NCBI GenBank assembly: GCA_016873295.1
Contig: VGXM01000012.1
Location: 1 to 64,000, forward strand
DNA length: 64,000 bases
Direction: 5' to 3'
From: Phycisphaerae bacterium
GTDB taxonomy: Bacteria > Planctomycetota > Phycisphaerae > Phycisphaerales > UBA1924
Part shown: in pieces, positions 36,300-43,966 of the stretch
Layout of the letters: every line of letters begins with the position of its first letter
Numbering within the stretch: position 1 is the stretch's first letter
Made by a program: the position numbers and the translations under genes
Notes under the pieces: model-generated
The model's input: only the letters and a program-made list of their open reading frames with translations
What the model was told of the DNA's origin: nothing
The model's database searches: none

Positions 36300-37412
36300 A
36301 TGGCACACGCCGCGACCGATCGCCCGCGCCCGAGACTCTCGCCCGCCAGGCGGGCGCTGTTCGCAGCCGCGGCCCTGGCGCTGGCGGCGATCCTGATCCT
36401 GGTCGCGGGCGACGTGGGGCTGCGCGTTCTGGGCTGGGTGCCGCCGGGCTGGTATGACGCGGACGGGCGCGGGCCCCTGGGCGTGCACACCGCCGACCGC
36501 GACGGCGGGACGCTGCTGGGGCACGCCGGCCCGGGTTACTTCTGGACCAGGGACTTCAAGGTGCGCTCCAGCATCAACTCGATCGGGCTGGCGGAGGTGG
36601 AGCCGACGCCGAAGGAACCGGGCGAGTACCGCGTCGGTCTCCTGGGCGACTCATTCACGTTCGGGTACGGCGTGAGTCAGTCGAGCCGCTTCGGCGACGT
36701 GTTCCAGGGGCTGGCCCGCGGCGCGCGGCCCGACGCCGAGTTCACCATCGTCAACATGAGGTGCCCCAGTTCCGCGGCGGCCCACCAGGCCGACCTGCTC
36801 ACAGGCGTCGGGGCCCGGTACGACGTCGACGAGGTCGTGCACGTCTTCTTCTCCGGCAACGACCTCGACGACAACGCCTTCTGGCGCTCCCGCCTCGCCG
36901 ACATCAGGGCGGGCAAGGCCGACCCGGTTCCATCCGCCTTGTACGGGCTTCTCGTCCGCAACACTCGGATCGTGCCCTTCGTCGCGGCCCGCGCGGAGTT
37001 CATCCTCCGTTCGCGTCAGCTCTCCGCGGCCTCTCCGACCGCCCGGCTCAACGCGGCGTGGGACGACACGCGGGCGGGGCTGGACGCCCTGCTGCAGGCC
37101 GCCGCGGGGAGGCCGCTGACCATCTGGTACCTTCCCGAGCAGTTCGAGTGGTCGGACTCCGCGTGGGCCGCGCTCAAGTCGGCCTCGGGGGCGACGGAGG
37201 ACGAGCGGCACGCCATCCGCGCGCGCGTCGCGCAGTGGTGCGCCCACCACGCCGTCACCATGATTGACCTCACCGTCCCGTTCGCCGGCGCCGACCCCGC
37301 GGCGGTCCTGCTCCAGGGGGACAGCCATTGGAACCAAGCCGGGCACGAGGTGGCGGCCCGGTATCTCGCGGGGCAGGCCGACTCCATCGCCCGCTTCAGG
37401 ACGCCCCGTTAG
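36300..37412 (+). CDS. Membrane-anchored SGNH/GDSL hydrolase
   Basis: A 370-aa protein with one N-terminal membrane helix (FAAAALALAAILILVAGDVG) and an outside-facing SGNH hydrolase domain. Block I is LLGDSFTFGYGV with the nucleophile Ser; block III is FFSGNDLDDN; block V DSHWNQAGHEVAA carries the Asp and His. The catalytic set is complete. Related enzymes act as esterases or acyltransferases on glycans. It begins 10 bp after the carbamoyltransferase gene, suggesting that both modify the same product. Confidence 0.85.
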   Translation: MAHAATDRPRPRLSPARRALFAAAALALAAILILVAGDVGLRVLGWVPPGWYDADGRGPLGVHTADRDGGTLLGHAGPGYFWTRDFKVRSSINSIGLAEVEPTPKEPGEYRVGLLGDSFTFGYGVSQSSRFGDVFQGLARGARPDAEFTIVNMRCPSSAAAHQADLLTGVGARYDVDEVVHVFFSGNDLDDNAFWRSRLADIRAGKADPVPSALYGLLVRNTRIVPFVAARAEFILRSRQLSAASPTARLNAAWDDTRAGLDALLQAAAGRPLTIWYLPEQFEWSDSAWAALKSASGATEDERHAIRARVAQWCAHHAVTMIDLTVPFAGADPAAVLLQGDSHWNQAGHEVAARYLAGQADSIARFRTPR

Positions 37413-37434
37413 GAACGACCCACGGACGCACCCC

Positions 37435-38004
37435 ATGGCACTCATCGACATCAGGATCAACCCGTCCCGCAAGGAGCTGATCGTCTTCAGCTTCCTGTGG
37501 CTGATCTTCTTCGCGCTGCTCGCCAGGCTGGCGTTCTGGTCGCCGACAACGCTGCTCTATGCCGCGGGCGTCACGGGCCTGTGTTTCCTGACCTCGATCG
37601 TGATCAACGCCGAGCAGCCCAGGAGGGCGCAGCTCATGGGGGTTGCGATCCCGCTCACGCTGCTCATGATCGGCGGGCTGGAGCGCTTCCTGGGCGTGCC
37701 GCCCCGGGTGATCGCCGGGGCGTCGATCGCGGTGGGCGCCACGGGCTGCATCGTCACGCTCGTGTCATCGAAGGTCGGCACCAGGCTCTACACCGGCTGG
37801 ATGTACGCCGCCCTCCCCATCGGCTGGACCATCAGCCACGCGCTCCTCGCCCTGATCTACTACGCGGTCCTCACGCCGATCGGCCTGGTCATGCGGCTGC
37901 TGGGCAACGACCCCATGCAGCGTCGGCTCGACCGGGCCGCCACCACCTATTGGAGCGAGCACCGCCCCCCGACCGATCCCAAGCGCTACTTCCGCCAGTT
38001 CTGA
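37435..38004 (+). CDS. SxtJ-like integral membrane protein
   Basis: A 189-aa protein with about four to five membrane helices (LIVFSFLWLIFFALLARLAF; LLYAAGVTGLCFLTSIVI; GVAIPLTLLMIGGLERFL; a C-terminal pair ending LTPIGLVMRLLG). The C-terminal RRLDRAATTYWSEHRPPTDP motif is characteristic of the SxtJ family, named from saxitoxin clusters but common next to carbamoyltransferases. The function is unknown. It lies 22 bp after the SGNH hydrolase gene. Confidence 0.78.
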   Translation: MALIDIRINPSRKELIVFSFLWLIFFALLARLAFWSPTTLLYAAGVTGLCFLTSIVINAEQPRRAQLMGVAIPLTLLMIGGLERFLGVPPRVIAGASIAVGATGCIVTLVSSKVGTRLYTGWMYAALPIGWTISHALLALIYYAVLTPIGLVMRLLGNDPMQRRLDRAATTYWSEHRPPTDPKRYFRQF

Positions 38005-38019
38005 CCCTCGAGCACCCCC

Positions 38020-38238
38020 ATGAGCAACACCCAGGACCACAAGCCGTCGTCGGCGAGTTCCGAGTTCGAGTCCGAGGCACAGGGCAGGGCGCGCGGCATC
38101 GTCGGGGAGTTCGTCGACTTCCTCAGGCATAACAAGAAGTGGTGGCTGATCCCGATCGTCGTGGCGCTGCTGGCGGTCGGGGTGCTGATCCTGCTGGGCG
38201 GGACGGCCGCGGCCCCCTTCATCTACACGCTCTTCTGA
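38020..38238 (+). CDS. DUF5989-family small membrane protein
   Basis: A 72-aa protein with a hydrophilic N-terminus, the segment VGEFVDFLRHNKKWWLIPIV and a single membrane helix ending in LLGGTAAAPFIYTLF, typical of DUF5989. It is the last gene of the carbamoyltransferase cassette, 15 bp after the SxtJ-like gene, and convergent with sucD (6 bp apart). The function is unknown; it may be a small subunit of a membrane complex with the SxtJ-like protein. Confidence 0.8.
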   Translation: MSNTQDHKPSSASSEFESEAQGRARGIVGEFVDFLRHNKKWWLIPIVVALLAVGVLILLGGTAAAPFIYTLF

Positions 38239-38244
38239 CCGGGC

Positions 38245-39240
38245 TCAGCCCAGCTTCATGGCCTTGAGCATCGCCGCGCCCATCTCCGCCGGGGTGGACG
38301 CCACCGTGACGCCCGCCTCGCGCAGGGCCTCGATCTTGGCGTCGGCGGTGTCGTCGGCGCCGCCGATGATGGCCCCGGCGTGCCCCATGCGCCGCCCCGG
38401 CGGCGCCGTGCGCCCGGCGATGAACGCCGCGACCGGCTTCGTGACGTGCCGCCGGATGAACCGGGCCGCGTCGTTCTCGTCGGAGCCGCCGATCTCGCCG
38501 ATGAGCAGCACGCCGTGCGTCTCCGGGTCGCTCTCGAAGAGCCGCAGGCAGTCGATGTGGTTCATGCCGCGGACCGGGTCGCCCCCGATCCCCACGCACG
38601 TCGACTGTGCCAGCCCCAGCGTGCTGGTCTGCCACACCGCCTCGTAGGTCAGCGTGCCCGAGCGGCTCACGATCCCCACCGCCTTGCCCAGCGTGCTCTC
38701 CGAGACGTGCCGATGGATGTACCCCGGCATGATCCCGATCTTGCACCCCGCGTTCGTGTACGGGCCCGTCGCCGACTCCCCCGACCCCGTCCTGGGCCCC
38801 GGCGTGATCACCCCCGGGCAGTTGGGCCCGACGAGCGTGCAGCGCAGGAGCGCGGCGGGCCCGGGGTTGGGCTTGCCCTCCGCCTCGCGGTTCATGCCGT
38901 CGAGCAGCGCCCGGGCCCGGACCATGTCCTGCACCGGGATCCCCTCGGTGATGGCGCAGATGCAGCGGATGCCCGCCGACGCCGCCTCCAGGATCGAGTC
39001 CGCCGCGAACGCCGGCGGGACGAAGATCATGGTGGCGGTGGCGCCGGTCGCCTTCACGGCCTGCTCGACGGTGTCGAAGATGGGGAGCCCGTTGGCGTCC
39101 CTGGTGCCGCCCTTGCCGGGCGTGACGCCCCCGACGAGCTTCGTGCCGTAGTGCAGGCAGCCCCGGGTGTGCTGAGCGCCGAAGGCGCCGGTGATGCCCT
39201 GGCAGATCACGCGCGTCTGGGCGTCGATGAGGATCGGCAT
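38245..39240 (-). CDS. sucD: Succinyl-CoA synthetase alpha subunit
   Basis: The CoA-binding, phosphohistidine-carrying subunit of succinate-CoA ligase in the TCA cycle. 331 aa, slightly longer than the usual ~290 because of an insert around residues 120-150 ([14 protein letters not shown]). CoA-binding start [23 protein letters not shown]; active-site His in [13 protein letters not shown]; also [15 protein letters not shown] and [17 protein letters not shown] 39240 is chosen over an upstream TTG at 39249. The partner gene sucC, normally directly upstream, is absent: the upstream neighbour is a divergent gene starting 70 bp away. Confidence 0.95.
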   Translation of the reverse strand: MPILIDAQTRVICQGITGAFGAQHTRGCLHYGTKLVGGVTPGKGGTRDANGLPIFDTVEQAVKATGATATMIFVPPAFAADSILEAASAGIRCICAITEGIPVQDMVRARALLDGMNREAEGKPNPGPAALLRCTLVGPNCPGVITPGPRTGSGESATGPYTNAGCKIGIMPGYIHRHVSESTLGKAVGIVSRSGTLTYEAVWQTSTLGLAQSTCVGIGGDPVRGMNHIDCLRLFESDPETHGVLLIGEIGGSDENDAARFIRRHVTKPVAAFIAGRTAPPGRRMGHAGAIIGGADDTADAKIEALREAGVTVASTPAEMGAAMLKAMKLG

Positions 39241-39309
39241 AGGGGGCAAGCGTAGGGGATGAAGGGCCCGCGCGGGCTCGCTTCATACACTTGCCCCCAA
39301 GGAGGCCCG

Positions 39310-40443
39310 ATGCGCGCGATCGTGACCGGTCAGGTCGGCATGGACAAGAAGCCCTTCCTCGAGGGCGTGGCCCGCTTCGCCGGGCAGCAGGGGGAGAGCG
39401 TCGAGGTCTACCACGTGGGCGACATGATGTACCGCGAGGCCCGCGACGTCCGCCCGGGCAAGATCCTCGACCTGCCCATCAGCCGGCTGGACTCGATGCG
39501 CCGGGCGGCGTTCAAGGACATCATCGCCGACAGCCGCGACCGCGCCAACATCGTCGTCAACACCCACGCCACCTTCCGCTGGCGGCACGGGCTCTTCGCC
39601 GCCTTCGACTACGACCAGGTCCAGAAGCTGGCCCCGGACCTCTTCGTCTGCCTCGTCGACAACATCGAGGTCGTCCACGACCGCCTCCACTCCGAGCACG
39701 AGGTCGACGCCACGCTCAAGGACTGCATGGTCTGGCGCGAGGAGGAGATCCTCGCCACCGAGCTCCTCAGCCGATCCATCCCCTCGTCGCGCTTCTACAT
39801 CCTCTCGCGCGGACGCCACGAGCCCACCACGCGCACCCTCTTCCGCCTCCTCTGCCGACCCGACATGAAGAAGGTCTACCCCTCCTTCCCCATGAGCCAC
39901 GTCGTCGACATGCCCGACGTCCTCGCCGAGATCGACCGCTTCCGCGCCGCCCTCGCCGACCACTTCATCACCTTCGACCCAGGCGACGTCGACGAGAAGC
40001 TCCTCCTCGACCGCGCCATCGCCGCCGCCAAGCAGGGGCAGGACTGGCTCGACGTCGCCCCGCACTCCTTCGGCGGCGCCAGGGCCGCCAAGCCCCTCCG
40101 CGTCCGCGTCCGCGAGGTCCTCGACATCGCCGGAGACGTCGACGGCCAGATCTACATGCGCGACTTCAAGCTCATCGACCAGTCCGACATGATCGTCTCC
40201 TACATCCCCGAACTCCCAGGCGCCGGCGGCAAGGACATCCCCGGCCTCTCCTCCGGCGTCGAACGCGAACTCCACCACGCCTTCGAGCACACCAAGGAGG
40301 TCTACGTCGTCTGGCGACCCAAGAAGGCCCCTAGCCCCTTCATCACCGAGACCGCCACCAGGATCTTCAAAACCACCGACGAGGCCCTCAACTACTTCGA
40401 GGAGCAGGGCATGTTCGGCGCCAAGAACCTGTTCGGGCAGTGA
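39310..40443 (+). CDS. P-loop protein with C-terminal nucleoside-deoxyribosyltransferase-like region
   Basis: A 377-aa cytoplasmic protein. The N-terminus MRAIVTGQVGMDKKPFLEGV resembles the phosphate-binding loop of archaeal-type adenylate kinases (VTG-x-x-G-x-x-K) but with Lys-Lys-Pro where Lys-Thr/Ser is usual. An LID-like middle (FVCLVDNIEVVHDRLHSE) follows. The C-terminal part (MRDFKLIDQSDMIVSYIPE … SSGVERELHHAFEHTKEVYVVW) looks like nucleoside 2-deoxyribosyltransferase-type nucleotide-binding folds. ATG at 39310 with GGAGG just upstream. The exact reaction is unknown; nucleotide metabolism is the best guess. It is divergent from sucD. Confidence 0.7.
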   Translation: MRAIVTGQVGMDKKPFLEGVARFAGQQGESVEVYHVGDMMYREARDVRPGKILDLPISRLDSMRRAAFKDIIADSRDRANIVVNTHATFRWRHGLFAAFDYDQVQKLAPDLFVCLVDNIEVVHDRLHSEHEVDATLKDCMVWREEEILATELLSRSIPSSRFYILSRGRHEPTTRTLFRLLCRPDMKKVYPSFPMSHVVDMPDVLAEIDRFRAALADHFITFDPGDVDEKLLLDRAIAAAKQGQDWLDVAPHSFGGARAAKPLRVRVREVLDIAGDVDGQIYMRDFKLIDQSDMIVSYIPELPGAGGKDIPGLSSGVERELHHAFEHTKEVYVVWRPKKAPSPFITETATRIFKTTDEALNYFEEQGMFGAKNLFGQ

Positions 40444-40452
40444 CGGGCGGCC

Positions 40453-40656
40453 TCAGGCGTGGTCGCGGCGCATGCGGTGGACCCAGCGGGCGTACTCCAG
40501 CACCGCGCGCCAGCGCTCGCGTCGCGTCGGCGTGCCGTTCCCGAACGCCGCGTGCAGCCGCCAGCGCCAGTACTTCCCGCGCAGCCGAAAGCCCGACAGC
40601 GCCGCCAGTCGCGCCAACTCGGAGAGACCGCCCAGCGTGTCGAGCACGCGGCTCAT
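40453..40656 (-). CDS. Small basic protein of unknown function
   Basis: A 67-aa Arg/Trp-rich protein (FRLRGKYWRWRLHAAFGNG, RRERWRAVLEYARWVHRMRR). No signal peptide or membrane helix. The ordered composition and the ATG start at 40656 suggest a real gene, but no family is recognised. It is convergent with the P-loop protein gene, 9 bp apart. Confidence 0.6.
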   Translation of the reverse strand: MSRVLDTLGGLSELARLAALSGFRLRGKYWRWRLHAAFGNGTPTRRERWRAVLEYARWVHRMRRDHA

Positions 40657-40756
40657 CGCCGGACGGTATCCCGCGCCTCCCCGCCGCGCTCGCGCCCGCC
40701 CTCCCCCCCGCTTGCGCGGGGGGCTCGTGCGAGCCCGGGGCTTCCGAGGTGATCGC

Positions 40757-41767
40757 CTACGCCTTCACCAGGCTCTTGCGGAACCACTCGAGGGTCTCTC
40801 CCAGCCCTTCCTCGAGGGTCGCGACCGGGTTGTAGCCGATCAGGTCGCGGGCGCGGGAGATGTCGGCGATGGAGTGCTTCACGTCGCCGGCGCGGACCGG
40901 GGCGTGCTTGATCACGGGGTTGGTCACGCCGCAGGCCCTGGCCATGGCGTGGGCCAGGTCCAGCACCGTGACGCGCCGCCCCGTCCCGATGTTGAGCACC
41001 TCGCCCTTGAGGGGCTTGCCCGAGGCCCCGCCCAGCAGCAGGGCGAGCACGGCGTTGGAGACGAACGTCATGTCCCGCGTCTGCTCGCCGTCGCCGAAGA
41101 TCGCCAGCGCCTCGCCGTTGATCAGTCGCTTGCCGAACGCGGCGACCACGGCGGCGTAGGCCGAATCCGGGCTCTGGCGCGGGCCGAAGATGTTGAAGAA
41201 CCGCAGGCTCACCGTCGAGAGCCCGTAGCACTGCGCCCAGGTGAACAGCAGCTCCTCCCCCGCCAGCTTGCTGGCCGCGTAGGGCGACAGCGGCTGCGCG
41301 GGCTGCGTCTCGACCTTCGGCAGCGTGGGCTGGTCGCCGTACGCCGACGAACTGGCCGCGAAGATCACCCGCTCGGCCCGCGCGGCCCGCGCCGTCTCCA
41401 GCACGCGAAGCGTCCCCGTCGCGTTCACCGCCCACGTGCGGTCCGGGTCCTCGACCGAGCGCGGCACCGAGCCCTGGGCCGCCAGGTGGAACACCGTCCC
41501 GGACGACGCCACCGCCGACGACAGCGCCACCGGGTCCAGGATCGACCCGTGCACGAACCGCACGCGCTCGGGCTCCAGGTCCATCAGCTCGGCGACGTGC
41601 TCCACCGTCGAGTTCGACAGGTCGTCGATCACCGCCACCGACGCGCCCAGCGAGACCAGCGCGTCCAGCAGGTGCCCCCCGATGAACCCCGCCCCGCCCG
41701 TGACGCACACCGACCGCCCTTCGTAGAACGTCCGGAGGCGATTGACGGCGTCGGCGGGGAGCTTCAT
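40757..41767 (-). CDS. NAD-dependent epimerase/dehydratase (UDP-glucose 4-epimerase type)
   Basis: A 336-aa extended short-chain dehydrogenase acting on nucleotide sugars. NAD-binding motif VTGGAGFIGGHLLDAL; catalytic Ser in FAASSSAYGDQPTLP; YAASK with the catalytic Tyr and Lys; sugar-binding LRFFNIFGPRQSPDSAYAAV and FGDGEQTRDMTFV. The pattern matches GalE/WbpP-like 4-epimerases. ATG at 41767; no clear ribosome-binding site. Same strand as the downstream-starting pheA-like gene, 41 bp apart, possibly co-transcribed. Confidence 0.9.
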   Translation of the reverse strand: MKLPADAVNRLRTFYEGRSVCVTGGAGFIGGHLLDALVSLGASVAVIDDLSNSTVEHVAELMDLEPERVRFVHGSILDPVALSSAVASSGTVFHLAAQGSVPRSVEDPDRTWAVNATGTLRVLETARAARAERVIFAASSSAYGDQPTLPKVETQPAQPLSPYAASKLAGEELLFTWAQCYGLSTVSLRFFNIFGPRQSPDSAYAAVVAAFGKRLINGEALAIFGDGEQTRDMTFVSNAVLALLLGGASGKPLKGEVLNIGTGRRVTVLDLAHAMARACGVTNPVIKHAPVRAGDVKHSIADISRARDLIGYNPVATLEEGLGETLEWFRKSLVKA

Positions 41768-41808
41768 GGGGCAGCAGGATGTTACAGGGGCCGGACGCCT
41801 CGGGCGCG

Positions 41809-43776
41809 TTAGCCCGGTGCGAGCGCCCCCGCCAGCCGAGACAGGGCCTCCGCGTCGAGCGACCCAGGGTGCTCCGGGCTCGCCGACTCCGCCAGGCGGG
41901 CCAGCACCCCCGCCACCCCCACCGCGAGGGCCGCCCGGCACAGGGACAGGATCCGACCGAGGCGATCGGGGTCCGTCTCGCACACCAGGTGCGTCGGGTC
42001 GATCAGGATCGGGAGCCCGCTCCGCTGACGAAGCTCGGCCAGGGCCGCCACGTCCAGCGACCGCCGCGCCGCCCGATCGATCCCCCGAAGCCCCTCGTCG
42101 CACAGGACGACCTGGCGGTTGCCGCGCGACATCAGGACCTGCGCCGCCGACAGCCACTCGTCGACCCCGATCAGGTGCCCCCGCGTCAGGATCACCGCCT
42201 TGTCCAGCCGGCCGACCTCGCGCAACAGCGCGTGGTTCTGGACGGCGGCGGGCCCGAGCCTGAATGCGTGCACGTGCGTCGCCAGCGCCGCCGCGTCACC
42301 CGGCGCCAGGGGCTCGGCGATCGCCGCCAGTCCGTAGGCGGCGGCCGCCTGGGCCAGCCACGCCGCGTGCCCGAGCGGGGCGGCGGGCTGCCCCTCCGGG
42401 TCCGCCGAGAACGCGCCGCCCCACAGCCCCCGCGCCCCCGACTCGTGGATCCGGCGCGCCTCCTCGCCGATCGAACGGGCGTCGGTGGTGCGCCCCGCGC
42501 CGGCGATGAGCACCGCGCGCCCCGCGCCGATCTCCAGCGGCCCGGCGTGCACCCACGCCGCACGCTCTCCCCCCGCCCGCGCGGGCGCGGCCCGCGACGC
42601 CGGGCGGGCGTCCGCGGGCCTGGACTGCCGCGTCGTGCGCGACGGGTAGCTCCCCAGCACCCGCAGGTAGCTCGTCTCCCCCGCCAGCTCGCGCATGGCC
42701 CGCTCGACCTCCGTGTCGCCCAGGTTCCCCTCGAAATCGACGTAGAAGAGGTACTGCCACGCCACGCCCGGGCGGGGCCGGCTCTCGAGCTTGGTAAGGT
42801 TGAGGTGGTGCGACGCCAGCACGTTGAGGGCCCTGAGCAGGGCCCCCTCCTCGTGCCGCGTGGCGAAGATCACGCTGGTCTTGCACGGGATCCGCGTGTC
42901 GAACCGGGCCTGCCGGCGGGCCACCACCATCATCCGCGTGAAGTTGTCGCGCTGGTTGGCGATCCCGCGCGCGATCACGTGCAGCCCGAAGATCCGGGCC
43001 GCCTCCTCGCTGGCGATGGCGGCCTGCGACAGGTCCGCGTCGTCCCGCACCCTCTGCGCGCTCATCGCCGTGTCCGTGTAGCTCTCGACGTGCACGTTGG
43101 CCAGGTTGCTCAGGAAGTTCGTGCACTGGTCGATCGCCGCCGGGTGCGAGTAGATCCGCCGGATCGCCGACACCGGCACCGGCTCCAGCGCCAGCAGGCA
43201 GTGGTCCACCTCCTGCAGTTCCTCGCCCACGACCGCAAGGTCCGTGCGCGCCAGCTCGTCGTAGGCGAGGTTGATGGACCCGGCCGTGGTGTTCTCCACC
43301 GGCAGCATCGCGTAGTCGCACCGCCCGTCGCGCACCGCCGCCAGCATGTCGCCGAAGGTGTCGAAGCCCGCGAACTCCGCGTGCACCTCCCGGGCCGCGA
43401 AGTGCTGCCGCGCCGCCAGGTGGCTGTACGCCCCCTGCGTGCCCTGGAACCCGACCACGATCCGCCGCTGACCCGCCCGCTCCGGGTTGTCCCGGTCCAC
43501 CAGCCGCTCCTGCTGCGAGCGCAGCGAGTGGCTCATGATCTCGCGGAACACCCGCGTCACGAAGTACCCGTCCAGCCCCAGCCCACGGGCGTGCCCGACG
43601 ATCCCCGTCAGCAGATCCTCTTCGCGCCGCGTGTCGCGCAGCGACGACGTGCCGCCGAGCTTGCTCCGCGCCACCTCCCCCACGATCGACTGCCGGCGCG
43701 CCAGATGCTCCACCAGCGAGCGGTCCAGCTCATCCAGTTGCCGGCGGAGTTCGGAGAGGTCGGCGGGAGGGGTCAC
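41809..43776 (-). CDS. pheA: Chorismate mutase-prephenate dehydratase fused to degenerate DAHP-synthase-like domain
   Basis: A 655-aa fusion in phenylalanine biosynthesis. Residues about 1-85 are an AroQ-type chorismate mutase (LRRQLDELDRSLVEHLARRQ). Residues about 108-285 are prephenate dehydratase (VVGFQGTQGAYSHLAARQHF; LPVENTTAGSIN; ARGIANQRDNFTRM). An ACT domain follows (TSVIFATRHEEGALLRALN; ESRPRPGVAWQYLFYVDFEG), the usual Phe-feedback site. After a Pro/Ala linker, residues about 410-650 align with type I-beta DAHP synthase, but the metal Cys of GPCS reads IAGAGR, the KPRTSP loop reads SADPEGQP, the KRG Lys is Thr and the metal Glu is absent; DPTH is kept. This domain is therefore probably inactive and may be regulatory. 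GTG start at 43776. Confidence 0.9.
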   Translation of the reverse strand: MTPPADLSELRRQLDELDRSLVEHLARRQSIVGEVARSKLGGTSSLRDTRREEDLLTGIVGHARGLGLDGYFVTRVFREIMSHSLRSQQERLVDRDNPERAGQRRIVVGFQGTQGAYSHLAARQHFAAREVHAEFAGFDTFGDMLAAVRDGRCDYAMLPVENTTAGSINLAYDELARTDLAVVGEELQEVDHCLLALEPVPVSAIRRIYSHPAAIDQCTNFLSNLANVHVESYTDTAMSAQRVRDDADLSQAAIASEEAARIFGLHVIARGIANQRDNFTRMMVVARRQARFDTRIPCKTSVIFATRHEEGALLRALNVLASHHLNLTKLESRPRPGVAWQYLFYVDFEGNLGDTEVERAMRELAGETSYLRVLGSYPSRTTRQSRPADARPASRAAPARAGGERAAWVHAGPLEIGAGRAVLIAGAGRTTDARSIGEEARRIHESGARGLWGGAFSADPEGQPAAPLGHAAWLAQAAAAYGLAAIAEPLAPGDAAALATHVHAFRLGPAAVQNHALLREVGRLDKAVILTRGHLIGVDEWLSAAQVLMSRGNRQVVLCDEGLRGIDRAARRSLDVAALAELRQRSGLPILIDPTHLVCETDPDRLGRILSLCRAALAVGVAGVLARLAESASPEHPGSLDAEALSRLAGALAPG

Positions 43777-43966
43777 GGGGTGGGTCCGGGGTCAGATCGG
43801 GCGGGAGCGGCCCGGGGTTGACGCGGCCCGCCCGGGCTCCGACCTGCGGGGTTGGGTTGGATGGTTGGAATTGTCCGCGCGGGGCGGCTGGGAGGCCGAT
43901 CATGGTTGCGCCGCCGGGGAGCCCGCGTAGGCTCAGGGCGGTGGGCGGCGTCGAGGGGATCCGGGC

